Positions 31,985-42,464 of a stretch of DNA of 64,000 nt are shown here, in pieces. The notes below the pieces were generated by a model. That model made no database searches. It saw nothing but the letters and a program-made list of their open reading frames with translations, and was not told where the DNA came from. Position 1 is the first letter of the stretch; each line of letters opens with the position of its first letter. Origin of the DNA: Aurifilum marmelostoma (Eukaryota; Ascomycota; Sordariomycetes; Diaporthales; Cryphonectriaceae); assembly GCA_027559495.1 (NCBI GenBank), contig JAMXSV010000026.1, positions 434,001-498,000 of the forward strand, in the 5' to 3' direction. Made by a program: the position numbers and the translations under genes.

Positions 31985-33601
31985 TCATATATCGTCTTCT
32001 TTCTTTTCAGGCCCTTCTGAGCTCTCATGGTTGATGAATAAGAACGAAATAAGCACAATCCCTGCGCCTACCCAGTAGATCCAGCTCGAGTACTGCGCAT
32101 ACTGGATCATCTCGCCTATCAAGGACAGGGGGGATGGTGAGAGACAGGCCGACGGTGACGACCAGAGGTGTCGTGAGCAGCATGGCATAGGCCCAGGACA
32201 TGTCGCTGACGAAGGAAGAGATCGAGTTGAGCTGTCCCAAACCCACACGCGGTCAGCAAGAGTAACACACAGAGGAGCAGAAGGAGGGGGGGGGGGCGCA
32301 AGGGAACGGCCACCACTCACCACGATGATGCCCCACACCTTGCCCGTGGGCGGCCACTCGAACGGCTCGATTCCCGTCCAGTGCAGCAGGAAGAAGCCCG
32401 GCCACAGAAGCAGCAGGTTCAGCACGCCTACCAGCCCGAAGAATAGCGGCATGTTGACCCTGTCCTCATCGCCCACACGCCTCTTCATGACCGTGACGTA
32501 CAGCCCGTACACGATGGCGCTAAAGAAGGCCATGCCGTCGCCAATGGCGATGCTGGCCTGGCTCTTGTGCGGAAAGTTGCCCCTGTCACCATCGCTGATC
32601 CCGCTTAGATCCACTGTCGAGATCAGCACTACGCCCGCTAGGCTTGCCAGCACGCCCATCAGCTTCCGCACCGTGAACGTCTCCACCCTCATGACGGCGC
32701 AGAACACCAGCGTCCACACGCTGCTCGTCGAGGTGAGGATGGTCACGCTTCCTACCGAGGTGTACTCCAGGCACGCCGACGCAAAGTAGTTGGCGCAGAA
32801 CCACAACATGCAGAACTCGAGGCTCAGCACCGCCGTCTCCCGCAGCGAAAGCTTCTGCTGCTTTTCCCTGCCATCCCTGCCGGCCCCGCCGTCTCCTTCT
32901 TCGCCCATGTCGTCAATGTCAAACGTGTCGTGATTATTACCGGCCTCACCCTCCTCTTCTACATCGTCCGGAAGCAGGTCATCGTCGTAAACGTCATCAT
33001 AGTCGTCCCTCTCCCCGCTCCTGCTGAGTAGACCATGCTGCTCTTCCTCGTCAGGAGTCTTGGTGGTGGCGGTAGCACCGGCCGACCGGCTCAGCCGCGA
33101 GACGCTCCTTTCGCTAGTCCGGTGACCACCGCTGCGGGAGGAGAAAGAGAAGCGCTCGTGGTCCCGCACTAGCGCGCGCAGCTCCCTCCTCACGCCCTCG
33201 AGGCCGTGCTGCGCGACGAAGCGCGCAAGCATCGGCACCAGGCTGATGGCAAACACACTCGTATTGATATACACGACGAAAAAAGGCTTGTCGTAGGTGT
33301 GATCGGAGAAGATGTAGCTGGCGAGGAAGTTGGACGCCGTCCACAGGAACACGGTCAGCAGCAACAGGGCGATGCCCAGCGTCCGCCTGGCTACGCCGCC
33401 GAGTCCGAGACGCGCTTTTAGCGCATGTATGCCCGTCTGCGAAGACGACGCCGCACCAGCGCTACGTAGCGAGGCCACAGATGACGAGAGGTGCGTCTGG
33501 GCGTTGTAGCTCGAGATGGAGATAGAGCGCTGCCGCGGCCCGTGATCAATATGGCCGGGTGCCATCTCTGCTGTACCCGCTAGGGGCTCGAGGGGCGCCA
33601 T
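31985..33601 (-). CDS. EamA/SLC35F-type transporter (YML018C/THI74-like) with an apparent one-base frameshift
   Basis: This is a vacuolar or organellar drug/metabolite-transporter-superfamily membrane protein. Exon 1 is 33601-32321 (427 codons), with an N-terminal polar tail, TM helices such as RTLGIALLLLTVFLWTASNF, FFVVYINTSVFAISLVPML and VVLISTVDL, and a long acidic loop between helices 2 and 3. An 89-nt intron (32320-32232, GTGAGT donor) leads to LNSISSFVSDMSWAYAMLLT and VVTVGLSLTIP, the conserved ninth-helix region. At a run of six C (window 32128-32133, read as G) the frame then slips. The correct end (LSLIGEMIQYAQYSSWIYW, then GAGIVLISFLFINHE, ending at 31985) is one base out and follows only if the run has five bases. 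As read, the protein would end in an unrelated tail and lose its last helix. No intron can explain this. The transported substrate is unknown. Confidence 0.85.
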   Translation of the reverse strand: MAPLEPLAGTAEMAPGHIDHGPRQRSISISSYNAQTHLSSSVASLRSAGAASSSQTGIHALKARLGLGGVARRTLGIALLLLTVFLWTASNFLASYIFSDHTYDKPFFVVYINTSVFAISLVPMLARFVAQHGLEGVRRELRALVRDHERFSFSSRSGGHRTSERSVSRLSRSAGATATTKTPDEEEQHGLLSRSGERDDYDDVYDDDLLPDDVEEEGEAGNNHDTFDIDDMGEEGDGGAGRDGREKQQKLSLRETAVLSLEFCMLWFCANYFASACLEYTSVGSVTILTSTSSVWTLVFCAVMRVETFTVRKLMGVLASLAGVVLISTVDLSGISDGDRGNFPHKSQASIAIGDGMAFFSAIVYGLYVTVMKRRVGDEDRVNMPLFFGLVGVLNLLLLWPGFFLLHWTGIEPFEWPPTGKVWGIIVVSGGRSLAPPPPPSAPLCVTLADRVWVWDSSTRSLPSSATCPGPMPCCSRHLWSSPSACLSPSPLSLIGEMIQYAQYSSWIYWVGAGIVLISFLFINHESSEGPEKKEDDI

Positions 33602-34779
33602 CGCGGATGTTTGTGTAGGGGAGAGTAAGAGATGCCTCGAGTTGTTTTCGCGAAGAGGCGCTCATCGATTAGTATGTTTGCGAGCGCAGGTTGGTCGAGA
33701 GGGGCGGCGTCGTGGTTCGCATCGGACTGGACAAGGGGGGAGAGGGTTCATCCCATTGTATCTCGAGAGACAGCGGGATTCGATTGTTTGATCCTGCCTG
33801 CAGTGAGCTGTCTTGCGTCCTCCGCCGAAATAGATAGACTGAAGGAGGGTCCAAATGAATATGTGAACGAGTGAAAAGATGAGAATAAGCAAATGTTTAG
33901 GCGATAACAAGAAAGGGAAAGAGAGAAAAGGGCAAACGTTGTCGGGGGTGGAGTTGTATGTGTAATTGTGTAAGAGGTGCCGAGATGCGCTGCGGGTATG
34001 ACGGCTCGGACGGTGTCCGGGGGCTCGGGCTTTGGTCTCAGAATCGCTTATTTACCATCAACACACCAACCGACCTCTACTACTTTGCTTTTCTTAAGCT
34101 TGGTCAACAGAAGAGAAGACATCCATCATCACAGCCAGTTTCGATGTTTCGAGGAAGGTGATCAACCTTGAATGTATATATACATATATGTACTAAATGG
34201 CTCCTCGATTCGGAAGATGTATGCTATGTTACGTATCAGCAGATGCGCAGAGACTATCCCACCTTAAGGCCAGGAAAGGCTGGAAGAGCAGGGTTGCAAA
34301 GGACTGGACCAAAGCCAGAGGGAGAAGAGGGAGAAGAGGGAGAGAGAGACATGCACCAATCAAGCAAGACAATACAGTAGTCCACTTTGGTATGGAACTT
34401 TGTTGTCATTCATGAATGTATTTCAGCCCTTGTACTCCTAAAACCGCCTTGATAATCGATATCACTCGCATCACCATCCTGAAAATAATGTTTCCTAGCC
34501 GACCGCATGCCATACGGGCCGGATGCGTAGTTTCAAAAGCCGACTCAGTCCGCCTCTCAAAGAGCCTGGTCCTCCTCCAGAGGAGCGCAGTGGCCACTAT
34601 GTTCCCCGCCCAAAGTCCACCAGAACATGCCTGGTCTCGCCTTCGCCGTGCGCGATGATGATGTATAGTAGCCAGGGGAACGAGTCGGACCTACTCGCGC
34701 TGTTTGGTCTAACTTCCGTGTGTTCTGCCTCTATCCTCTCACACAGCACAACAGCAATCGATCAGCGGGGCTGACTGGA
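33602..34779. other. Intergenic between the transporter and YPT7
   Basis: This contains the transporter promoter on the left and the YPT7 3' untranslated region on the right. Short frames on both strands lack motifs. No RNA gene was recognised. Confidence 0.5.
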
Positions 34780-35753
34780 TCAGCACGAGCAGCCGTCCCT
34801 ATCGTTCTCGAGGTGGATGTTGATGGGGTCCTGAGAGAAGTCCCCGCTAAACTCCTCACTCTCCTCTTGTTGCAGCGCATTCCGGGCGATCACCTCAAAG
34901 GCCTGCTCGACATTGATGGCCTCCTTGGCAGAGGTCTCGAAGTAGGGGATGCCACCCTTGGACTGGCAGAAAGTCATGGCCCTCTTGGTGGAGATGACCC
35001 GCTTGCTCTCCTCGACGTCGATCTTGTTGCCTAACACCACGAAGGGGAACGAGTCGGGGTCCCGCGGAGAGGCCTGGATCAAAAACTCGTCGCGCCACGA
35101 GTCGAGGGCGTCGAAGGACTTGGAGTTGTTGACATCGAAGACAAGCACGCAGCAGTCAGCACCGCGGTAGAAGGCCACGCCGAGGGACTGGAAACGCTCC
35201 TGTCCGGCAGTATCCCAGAGCTGTACAAGCACACATACGAACTCATGCTCAGTTATCTATGTCCAGTCTTGATGTGGCCCCATCTTGACAGGCTGGGACT
35301 CGTGTTGTGGGGAGGTTTGGGGATCTCGCACCTGCATGGTCACTTGTCGGTCATCGACGAGCACCTCCCTCGTAAGGAAATCGGCACCGATAGTCGCTTT
35401 GTAGCTTGCGCTGAACTTCTTGTTGACCTATTCGAGGCAGCATCGCGTCAGAACCACTGGCTGCTGTAGTGCCACCGCCTTCCTGTCGTCGACAGAGACC
35501 CAGCACGGAAAGAAAATCTAGCAGGAAGGGAGGAAAATGGGCTGATCGTACATATTGGTTCATCAAGCTGGTCTTGCCGACGCCACTGTCTCCAAGGATG
35601 ATCACCTATACGCACACACAAAGCGCTTGTCAGACCTTTGCTTTAAAATTTGTCCTTGCCCTTGTCCCGCTCTCCCTCCCTTTCGCCGCCAGAGATAGAG
35701 ACTGCCGTATCCGTGTGCCATACCTTAAGGAGGACCTTCTTTCTCGACGACAT
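34780..35753 (-). CDS. YPT7: Rab7-type small GTPase Ypt7
   Basis: Ypt7 is the late-endosome and vacuole Rab that recruits HOPS for vacuole fusion. The gene has four exons: 35753-35724, 35605-35552, 35427-35332 and 35220-34780, giving 206 residues, the normal length. The protein starts [23 protein letters not shown] (P-loop at 15-22). The switch regions read SYKATIGADFLT and WDTAGQERFQSLG, the guanine-specificity motifs are GNKID and ETSAK, and the C-terminus is CSC, the CXC signal for double geranylgeranylation. The Rab7-specific sequence DSWRDEFLIQASP is present. All three introns are GT..AG and fall between codons. It is divergent from the gene at 36696, with 942 nt between starts. Confidence 0.97.
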
Positions 35754-36695
35754 TACGGGCGGATTGGATGTGTTGGGGTGAAAGGCTTGAGGAGGCTTGT
35801 CGATGACGTTTGACTCGTGACCGGCGCGCGTTCCTGCAGCTGAACCGTGTGGAATTCGTAGGCTGATCGCAGAAGAGGCGCAGTCAAGAGAATATGTTTT
35901 ATCGGACGAAGTGGACAACCAGAAGAAGAAGGGAGAGGTCGATTGTTTTGTGGTATGTAGAACGCTATCTCGAAGGTTGTAGGTTGACTGCGCGGTCACA
36001 GCGGTTACGGAGACACAAATACAAGACAGTGCAACGATGACGGGGGGAGGCGCCAGTGCGGACACTGCAGAGGGCCGAGACACTGGGAAGGAGAGGGTGG
36101 GAAGATAGAGGGAGCTGCTCAATGCTGTACTATGGGCGGGCTCCACTAGCCGACCGCGTACTGTGCTGTAGTACTGTGGTCTGGCTGATAAGCACAGGGT
36201 AGACAGGGGATCATAGGCACGTAGTGTTGCGCGCCCCAACCCACGACTAGGCACTATAGTACCAAGCTACAGGGCAACTTCCAACGCTACAGCGGCTTGT
36301 ACTAAATTTAGGGGATGATTCATTGGGGAATGAGGAGGGCAGGGAGGGGCCCCTAACGGGTGTCAGTGACGGATGGTTGCCCCCTGCTACTTTGCTGACC
36401 GCCACAGGCGTTCAGTGTACCCGAGTGAGTGCCAGCTCAATCTACAAATCGTCGTCATCACAATTCAACTCTAGGGCTACCTGCAGGAAGGCTACCTGGC
36501 CTGCTCTCTCCAATCCTTACTACTGCCTGCATCTCTCCAACCTCCTGCCGGCCACAGCTACAGTCTGGCAGAGCGTTTCTCGCGCCCGTGAAGCCCCCGG
36601 TCGGCTGCAGATTCGACCACCACACCCACCACTCACCATCTAACCAGCTTCGATGGATCGATAGCAACACCTGAAGCGAGACGACCTCCAGCCCG
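35754..36695. promoter_or_regulatory. Divergent promoter region of YPT7 and the MoxR-lid-like gene
   Basis: This is a shared upstream region of 942 nt. No specific binding site could be assigned; its role follows from gene orientation. Confidence 0.4.
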
Positions 36696-37925
36696 ATGGC
36701 CGACGACCATGTGCTCGCCAAGGTGCACTCTCTCAGCGATGTCGAGCTGGCCTGCCTGCTCTCCCTCATCGGCAACGAGCATTGCATGATCAGCACGCCG
36801 GCCGGCTGTCTCGACGAGCTTGCTGCGGAGCTGCAGATCGTGGCAGAGCGCACCTTTGGCCTTAGGTCAGCCGTGGTCGAGTGCACCCCGCACACCACCC
36901 TCGAGGACTTTGCCGGTTCACTCCTGCTCCAGCCTCGCCCAAACTCGCCGGCCACCACACGATCCTTCTCTCCGTACCTCGCCCGCTCGGCGCACGATTC
37001 CTACTTCCCAGCGAGCCATGCGCCCAACCACCCGACCAAGATCTCTCCTCTGACACCGGTGTCGCCGACATCGCCGACCTCTAATAACCAACTACAATCT
37101 CAGATAGCCAACGTTGTGCTGGCAAAAAATCTCGACCAGGCCCCCAGGGCCGTCCAGATCCAGGCTCTCGAGCTGCTGCGGACCCATCGCATCTTCACGA
37201 GGACATCAGTCCAGACAGCACCCAAGACGTTCATGCTGGTGGCCGTGTTGGGTGCTGAGAGTGGCGGAGAGGCCAGGGTCACACCACATCTGAACGACTT
37301 CTTCTACGTAGCTCACTGGGTTGATCCGGATGCGGAAGGCTTTGCACACCTGTACGGAGACGACGTATCTTCGCTGGCCTCCTCGGAGCTGAAGGCAAGA
37401 GGAGGCAGAGCCGACAAGGATGACGATGCTAGCATAGCGAGCGCGGAAAGTGTAGTCAAGCGTCGCAGCCGCGCCAGTGAAAGCCTCTTCCGCAGGCCAA
37501 CCTCTATCAGCACGGCAACCCTTCCCAAGCCGCCTGTCTTCTCCACGGCCGACCTCACCCAGCTGCGGCAGCTCTCCCACCACGTCTCTGTCGACATTGA
37601 TGTCACCAGGTACCAGATGAACATTGTCTCCTTCCTGCGGATGCATCGTGCCGTGGCTGGCGGGATCACGCCCCAGGCAACACGTCATTTCGAAACGCTC
37701 ATGAAGAGCCTCGCGCCTCTGCACGGCGTAGACTATGTCACACCAGCGCTAGTCTGTCTAGCAGCCAGGAAGATTTACCTGCACCGCATCAAGATTGTCG
37801 AGCCGGCACGTGAGAGGAGTATGCAGTGGGGCAGTGACCTGAATGCTGTTGAGAGACTCCTCGAGGGCTGGGGCCCCGAAGACGTTGTGGAAGATGTGCT
37901 GCAGTCTGTAGGCGCGCCAGTGTGA
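36696..37925 (+). CDS. MoxR/Mg-chelatase-lid-like protein without a visible ATP-binding site
   Basis: This is an intron-less gene of 409 residues. The C-terminal 120 residues resemble the lid domain of MoxR and Mg-chelatase-type AAA+ ATPases: HHVSVDIDVTRYQMNIVSFLRMHRAV followed by GGITPQATRHFETLMK and HGVDYVTPALVCLAARKIYLHRI. The N-terminal half keeps traces of an AAA+ core (LSLIGNEHCMISTPAG, ANVVLAKNLDQAPRAVQIQALELLRTHRIF, FMLVAVLGAE). I see no GxxGxGK(S/T) Walker A loop and no clear Walker B acidic pair. The region after residue 85 and that near 225-275 are disordered insertions. It is probably a degenerate AAA+ protein that binds partners rather than hydrolysing ATP. That is inference from the missing motifs. 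Confidence 0.72.
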   Translation: MADDHVLAKVHSLSDVELACLLSLIGNEHCMISTPAGCLDELAAELQIVAERTFGLRSAVVECTPHTTLEDFAGSLLLQPRPNSPATTRSFSPYLARSAHDSYFPASHAPNHPTKISPLTPVSPTSPTSNNQLQSQIANVVLAKNLDQAPRAVQIQALELLRTHRIFTRTSVQTAPKTFMLVAVLGAESGGEARVTPHLNDFFYVAHWVDPDAEGFAHLYGDDVSSLASSELKARGGRADKDDDASIASAESVVKRRSRASESLFRRPTSISTATLPKPPVFSTADLTQLRQLSHHVSVDIDVTRYQMNIVSFLRMHRAVAGGITPQATRHFETLMKSLAPLHGVDYVTPALVCLAARKIYLHRIKIVEPARERSMQWGSDLNAVERLLEGWGPEDVVEDVLQSVGAPV

Positions 37926-38738
37926 AGAACACAAACACAGATTGGTAACTATTCTGGGGGCAGAACCCATCAGTCATGCTTGCGCATTGCTATTACCGAG
38001 ATACCCATTGCATTTTTAGAAGACTACATACAACACCTGTGGACCTTGTTATGTTTTATTTTTCTTTATTTTATTATTTTTTTGCCACAACAGGCAGTAA
38101 TGTTCCATGTGTACATACATCGTTTGCCATGGAGCCTGGTAAATACATTAAACCTTTCGACTGTGGCGAGGCGGAGGCGGTGACACTGTGGTCCGCCCTT
38201 ACGCTCAAGCCCTGACTTGCAGAGCAGATGCTTTCGGCAACGTGTCCATGAAGCCGTAAGAAGCGAAAGGCAACCGCCAAACGAAGACTTTCTCGAGAGC
38301 GTCCGAGCGTTCGTACGGAACAATTGAAAAACATATGAAAGGCTTATTCAGCATCTTCCCACTTTTCTGACAACACAGCCTCACAGACCCTCGCAGACCA
38401 ACGACGTGTCTCTCGCCTGCTTATTCTCCCCTTAAATTGAAATTGTATCTTGTTCTGTGTTCATTCCCTTTTTACTGGCACACAAAGGGAAAAAGGTCGA
38501 GACTACATATATTCTCACCACTTCCACCAAATCACTATCTGCCCTGCCAGCTACTTCCTTTCTGTCACAAGTCTGCTCCTGAATTCCTCGCCAAGAATCT
38601 CACCGCCAACCTTCCATCCGAGGACGTTTCTTCTTTCCTGACTCGCAGCCTCCTATACGAACTCTCTTTCTCGTTAACACACTCTGGTACGCCAACGCCC
38701 GAAGTCGTCCCAAAGAAAAAACACCTGAGATTTTCAAG
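37926..38738. other. Intergenic and leader of the DUF1748-like gene
   Basis: Bases 37980-38110 are AT-rich and probably the 3' end of the preceding transcript. The 38480-38738 part is pyrimidine-rich and most likely promoter and leader of the next gene. Confidence 0.45.
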
Positions 38739-39086
38739 ATGCCTTTCGGTTTCATCCCCGACACCCTCTTCCTCGCCGTCCTCACATCCACCATCCTCGC
38801 TGGTCTCCGCCGCTCCACGGGTCTGACCTTCCAGACCCAGCAGCTCATCGCCAACCCCACCGGCGCCAAGGTCTTCTCCATCTACCTCGGGACGGGCGAG
38901 TGGCTATTTGACCGTCTAGCGAGCTGGGCCAAAGGCAGCAAGTACTTCAAGTATGATCCCAGCGTCACCGTCAGCGAGGTCAAGAACCAGGTCAGCGGTT
39001 TCTCAGAGGGTATGAAGGTCGCCGCGGCGTTGGTGGGGGAATTTGGAGGGGCGGCCGGCGGCAGTACGGCGGCAAAGGAGGAGTAG
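38739..39086 (+). CDS. Small DUF1748-like protein, probably mitochondrial membrane associated
   Basis: This encodes 115 residues in one exon. The start MPFGFIPDTLFLAVLTSTILAGLRRSTGLTF, the TGEWLFDR-type middle and a short polar tail match what I know of the small fungal family DUF1748. A yeast member (Mco6) has been placed in mitochondria, but that link is from memory and should be checked. There is one hydrophobic segment (about residues 5-23) able to span a membrane. The C-terminal third is rich in Gly, Ala and Ser. Length is somewhat above the shortest family members because of this tail. Confidence 0.75.
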   Translation: MPFGFIPDTLFLAVLTSTILAGLRRSTGLTFQTQQLIANPTGAKVFSIYLGTGEWLFDRLASWAKGSKYFKYDPSVTVSEVKNQVSGFSEGMKVAAALVGEFGGAAGGSTAAKEE

Positions 39087-40597
39087 CAGCAGCAACGAGA
39101 GAAGGCAGAGGACGGAGGCGACTGAAGAAGAGAAGGATGGAGTAGAAGGGGGGGGGAGGAAATCACCCGATGGGTATTGTAGACGGGGCTTGGGTGAGGG
39201 ACGGAGGTTGGGGGGATGCCAAGCTGGGCAGGAACACGAGATTCGTGGAGAGTCAGCACATGGTGATCTGGCAATAACTTCTTGCTCTCCGTGAAGGATT
39301 TCTTCTCTTTTGGGTAGACTTGCAACTGTATAACTTAGGCATCAGCCTTTACCTATACATCTCAGGTTGTTGTGGGTTGCTGAGGACCCTACAAGACAAC
39401 ACAGCGTCCTGGAACATATAACTGGGATTTCATCACACCACACACCACTCTTTCTTTCGTTGTTAGCAAGGTGGGAAAATGATATCTCAACGTAGCCATG
39501 ACATTACTAAGGGCGTTTGTTTTCTCAGCTCATGAGCCGCCAGCTCAATATAGTCATTTCGTCTGCCTGAATTATATGGGTGGATGCCGATATCATCTCT
39601 TATGCCATGCTTTTGGGTTATGGACCGAACTTCCTAATCTCATTCGGGGGCTTCAGCTCTGCACCTGAGATCTGTACTAGGCAATTACAAACAGTTAGCA
39701 AATACTGCCGATTACTAGGTGATTATCAAAACCTGACCTAGATCTCAGCTCGTTTTCCCCCCTTCCCTTCTGGGAGACACACAGACCTTCTCCAGATCCT
39801 ATATACAGTATAGGTACATTAAGACCTTCATATCAATCTTCCCCAGCTTCTGATCTCTTTCCACTGCTTAAACTCGCCTAACTACTAAACGCTAAGGAAG
39901 AACACCAAATAACACAAAGGGATATTCATACCTATTGCTCTATCTTTACATGTATATCACATAAATGTTGTAAGCTGCTAATCGAATATGATGGACATGT
40001 TGCTAGAAGTCTAAATCTACCTTCCATTAGCGAATCGGAAAAAAACTTGCAATGCATAGTCGTCCAGGACCCGCGACATTGATATGTTGCGTACACACAT
40101 TAGTAACTTTCTAATTGCTGTCTTTGAATTTCCATTGCCTACAAAGTGTCTTATACCCATTTGGCAAGTTTTTTTTGGTTAGATCAAAGTCTTCACATCA
40201 CAATAGATCAAGTTCATAATTGTCTTGATCCTATAATTATTCCTATCCAGCACATTCTCAAGCAATGTCTGCTTCACCGCAAGAATGTTATGAGCATATT
40301 TTTGTGCCTCTAGAAAGAGCCATATCATCACTCCTGGAGCTATTAGCTAGTCCCCGCAGAGGCTATTGTTCTAAACAATAGCACAATCACTGTGGAATTG
40401 TTATGTTAGTCACTACTGCATGTGTTTAGATGTAGTCATAACTAAATATATAAACTTGCTGCAAGTGGTAGTAAGCCAATTTCCCCCAAGAAGATCTTCT
40501 CTTGTAACAAAACGCCTCTGAACAGGGCATTCAGCTAAGAGCCGCTCTCCCTAGCCCTACAACAGAGCCATATCACCTTGCTCAAGTCCTTTTCAGC
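39087..40597. other. AT-leaning intergenic region
   Basis: The first 250 bases are purine-rich 3' untranslated DNA. From about 39300 to 40560 the DNA is AT-leaning with no open frames of note. It does not match the LTRs at the right end of the window by eye. It could be an old, decayed repeat or simply low-GC spacer. Confidence 0.45.
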
Positions 40598-41220
40598 ATG
40601 ACTATTCCTAGCAACCCTTGCCAGCTCTGCCCTGGCTGCAAGAATGCCATCAGCAGCCAGCAGTCTGGTGAGCCAACCGACAGCATCCAATTCCTGACTG
40701 TCCAACAGATGAGGGCCAACCACACCCCATGCGATAACCCCATTTGTCCTGTCTATATTCAGTGGCAGGATCTGTTAGAGGAACATGCCAAGGAACACTC
40801 ACAATGCCTGTCCGGGAGTCTGCCGGGTGTCCAGAGGGAGCAGGCGGACGACAAGAGCATTGAATTGCCCAGTGTGCCCCAGCTGCCTTCTGCTGCACGA
40901 AATTCACCCCCTCAGGTAGACATCTCTCGAGCCTATGGAGCTCAAGCAGAGGACACTCGGTCTCCTAATGGGCCTAGTCACCGCAATGCCTTCACGGACG
41001 ACGAGACCCAGCAGGTCCTCACTTGGCGCTCTCAGGGCTATACTTGGATTCAAATGGAAGCAGTAAGTGTTCTTCACTCTCCAGCCACACCCACCATGTC
41101 AATCACGAAGTAAGCTAAATGTCCTTCTCCCACCTACAGATGATGGATGGTCGCCACACACGCCGCTCCATCGAGTCAAAGTGGCGAGACCTCAATCACC
41201 TGCGCGATCGTTCCAAATAA
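40598..41220 (+). CDS. Small protein with a C2H2 zinc finger and a SANT/Myb-like domain
   Basis: This has two exons, 40598-41062 and 41140-41220, split by a 77-nt intron (GTAAGT donor, CTACAG acceptor), giving 181 residues. A CX2CX2C cluster lies at residues 8-14. A classic C2H2 spacing follows: Cys45, Cys50, His63 and His67 (CX4CX12HX3H). The middle is disordered. Residues of about 130-178 (FTDDETQQVLTWRSQGYTW across the splice to IESKWRDLNHLRD) look like a SANT/Myb or Myb-like trihelix with spaced Trp residues, and the intron falls inside this domain. I do not know a named family with this pairing. DNA or chromatin binding is likely from the domains. It stands alone in low-GC DNA between two gene-poor gaps. 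Confidence 0.75.
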
Positions 41221-42464
41221 TCGCGCACACGACCTAATACCCGTTCTTAACTGTCCACAGACTTCAAGACAAGATAAGAATAGTAGACTAGAAGCGTGAC
41301 TCCCCTGCAAGCGATAATACGCAGGGACGAACGCTGTCCTGGTCGGACATCGCCAGCTATCAATTCTAAGGTTCGTGTAGCACTTGCTACCATTAGAATG
41401 ATGGCCTCTGCTAACAAAATAGCCTACAGGTCCGAGAAGTACAATGCATATTCACGGTGGCCACGAGCATCTCACTTCCTTAATTAGGCGCGCAGGTCGG
41501 GCTACTCTCCCTCTCTTACCTGAGAAATGATACTACGGCTTTGTTATCAACCACCTAGAAGACTGGTACTTGAGTCACAGTTGAAAACCTCATGATTTAT
41601 TTGCTCTACCCTTTCCCTCCTACCACCTTAAGTCTTGTGCTTTGGTGCTTGCACTTCCCAACCCTCTGAGTCTCGGTGTTGACAGTAGCAAAGCCCCTCT
41701 GTGTCCATCAAGCTCAAATCCTCTGCCATACGAAGTCGAGACCTGCTCCATCAAAGCGTATTTCCTCCTTGTTCCAAGTTACCGACCTAATATAGCAGCT
41801 TTGAGCTTGTTCCAGACGATCTTCAGGCTAGGGGGCTTAGAGCGACCAGCGTAGTCCTCTAGGCACTGCTCGCTGCCTTTCTTATGAGTATGGCTTCATC
41901 TCCATTGATATTCCCTGACATGATGAGATCAGAACGACAGAAGAGAGGGCGGGAATGTGGGCGTACGGTCGATAAGTAGTTTATGTTATTGGTTTTACCC
42001 CAAAAAATTTGAGAGATAATTTGTTTTGTTTAGTTTGGAATGGCTGATATGGAAAACGTGCCTTGCAAAAATGGCGAAATGACCACTCTTGCCCCGTATA
42101 GCGCCTTACGAGAGATTAGGGCTTCTACACGGTCCTCGGCTTAGTACTGAACACAAGTATGGCGCACGCGCTTCCTTGATCCCACCCTTTCATCTATCCA
42201 TCATTATAATATCTTCGTCTTCGTACTGACAAAATCCCCATCTCGTCAACATAGCGATCAGCCGTATGTAATGCCTGAAAGTGATTCCCTGCTCACCCAA
42301 TCCCAAACGCCAGGATGAAAATGCTACAAGCTTTTATAGTACGTATGGGAAAAGAACCCTAGATCGTTTAGGGTCCTGATCATCTGCTGAGAAAACTTCG
42401 TCTAGTGAAACATGCGTGAATAGAAAACCCCTGTGGACATGTCTATAACTCTGGTGTGCTCCTC
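41221..42464. other. Intergenic, no gene seen
   Basis: This lies between the zinc-finger gene and the 3' end of GDA1. It is moderately AT-rich in the 41950-42450 part. No supported frame, RNA gene or repeat was found. Confidence 0.45.
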
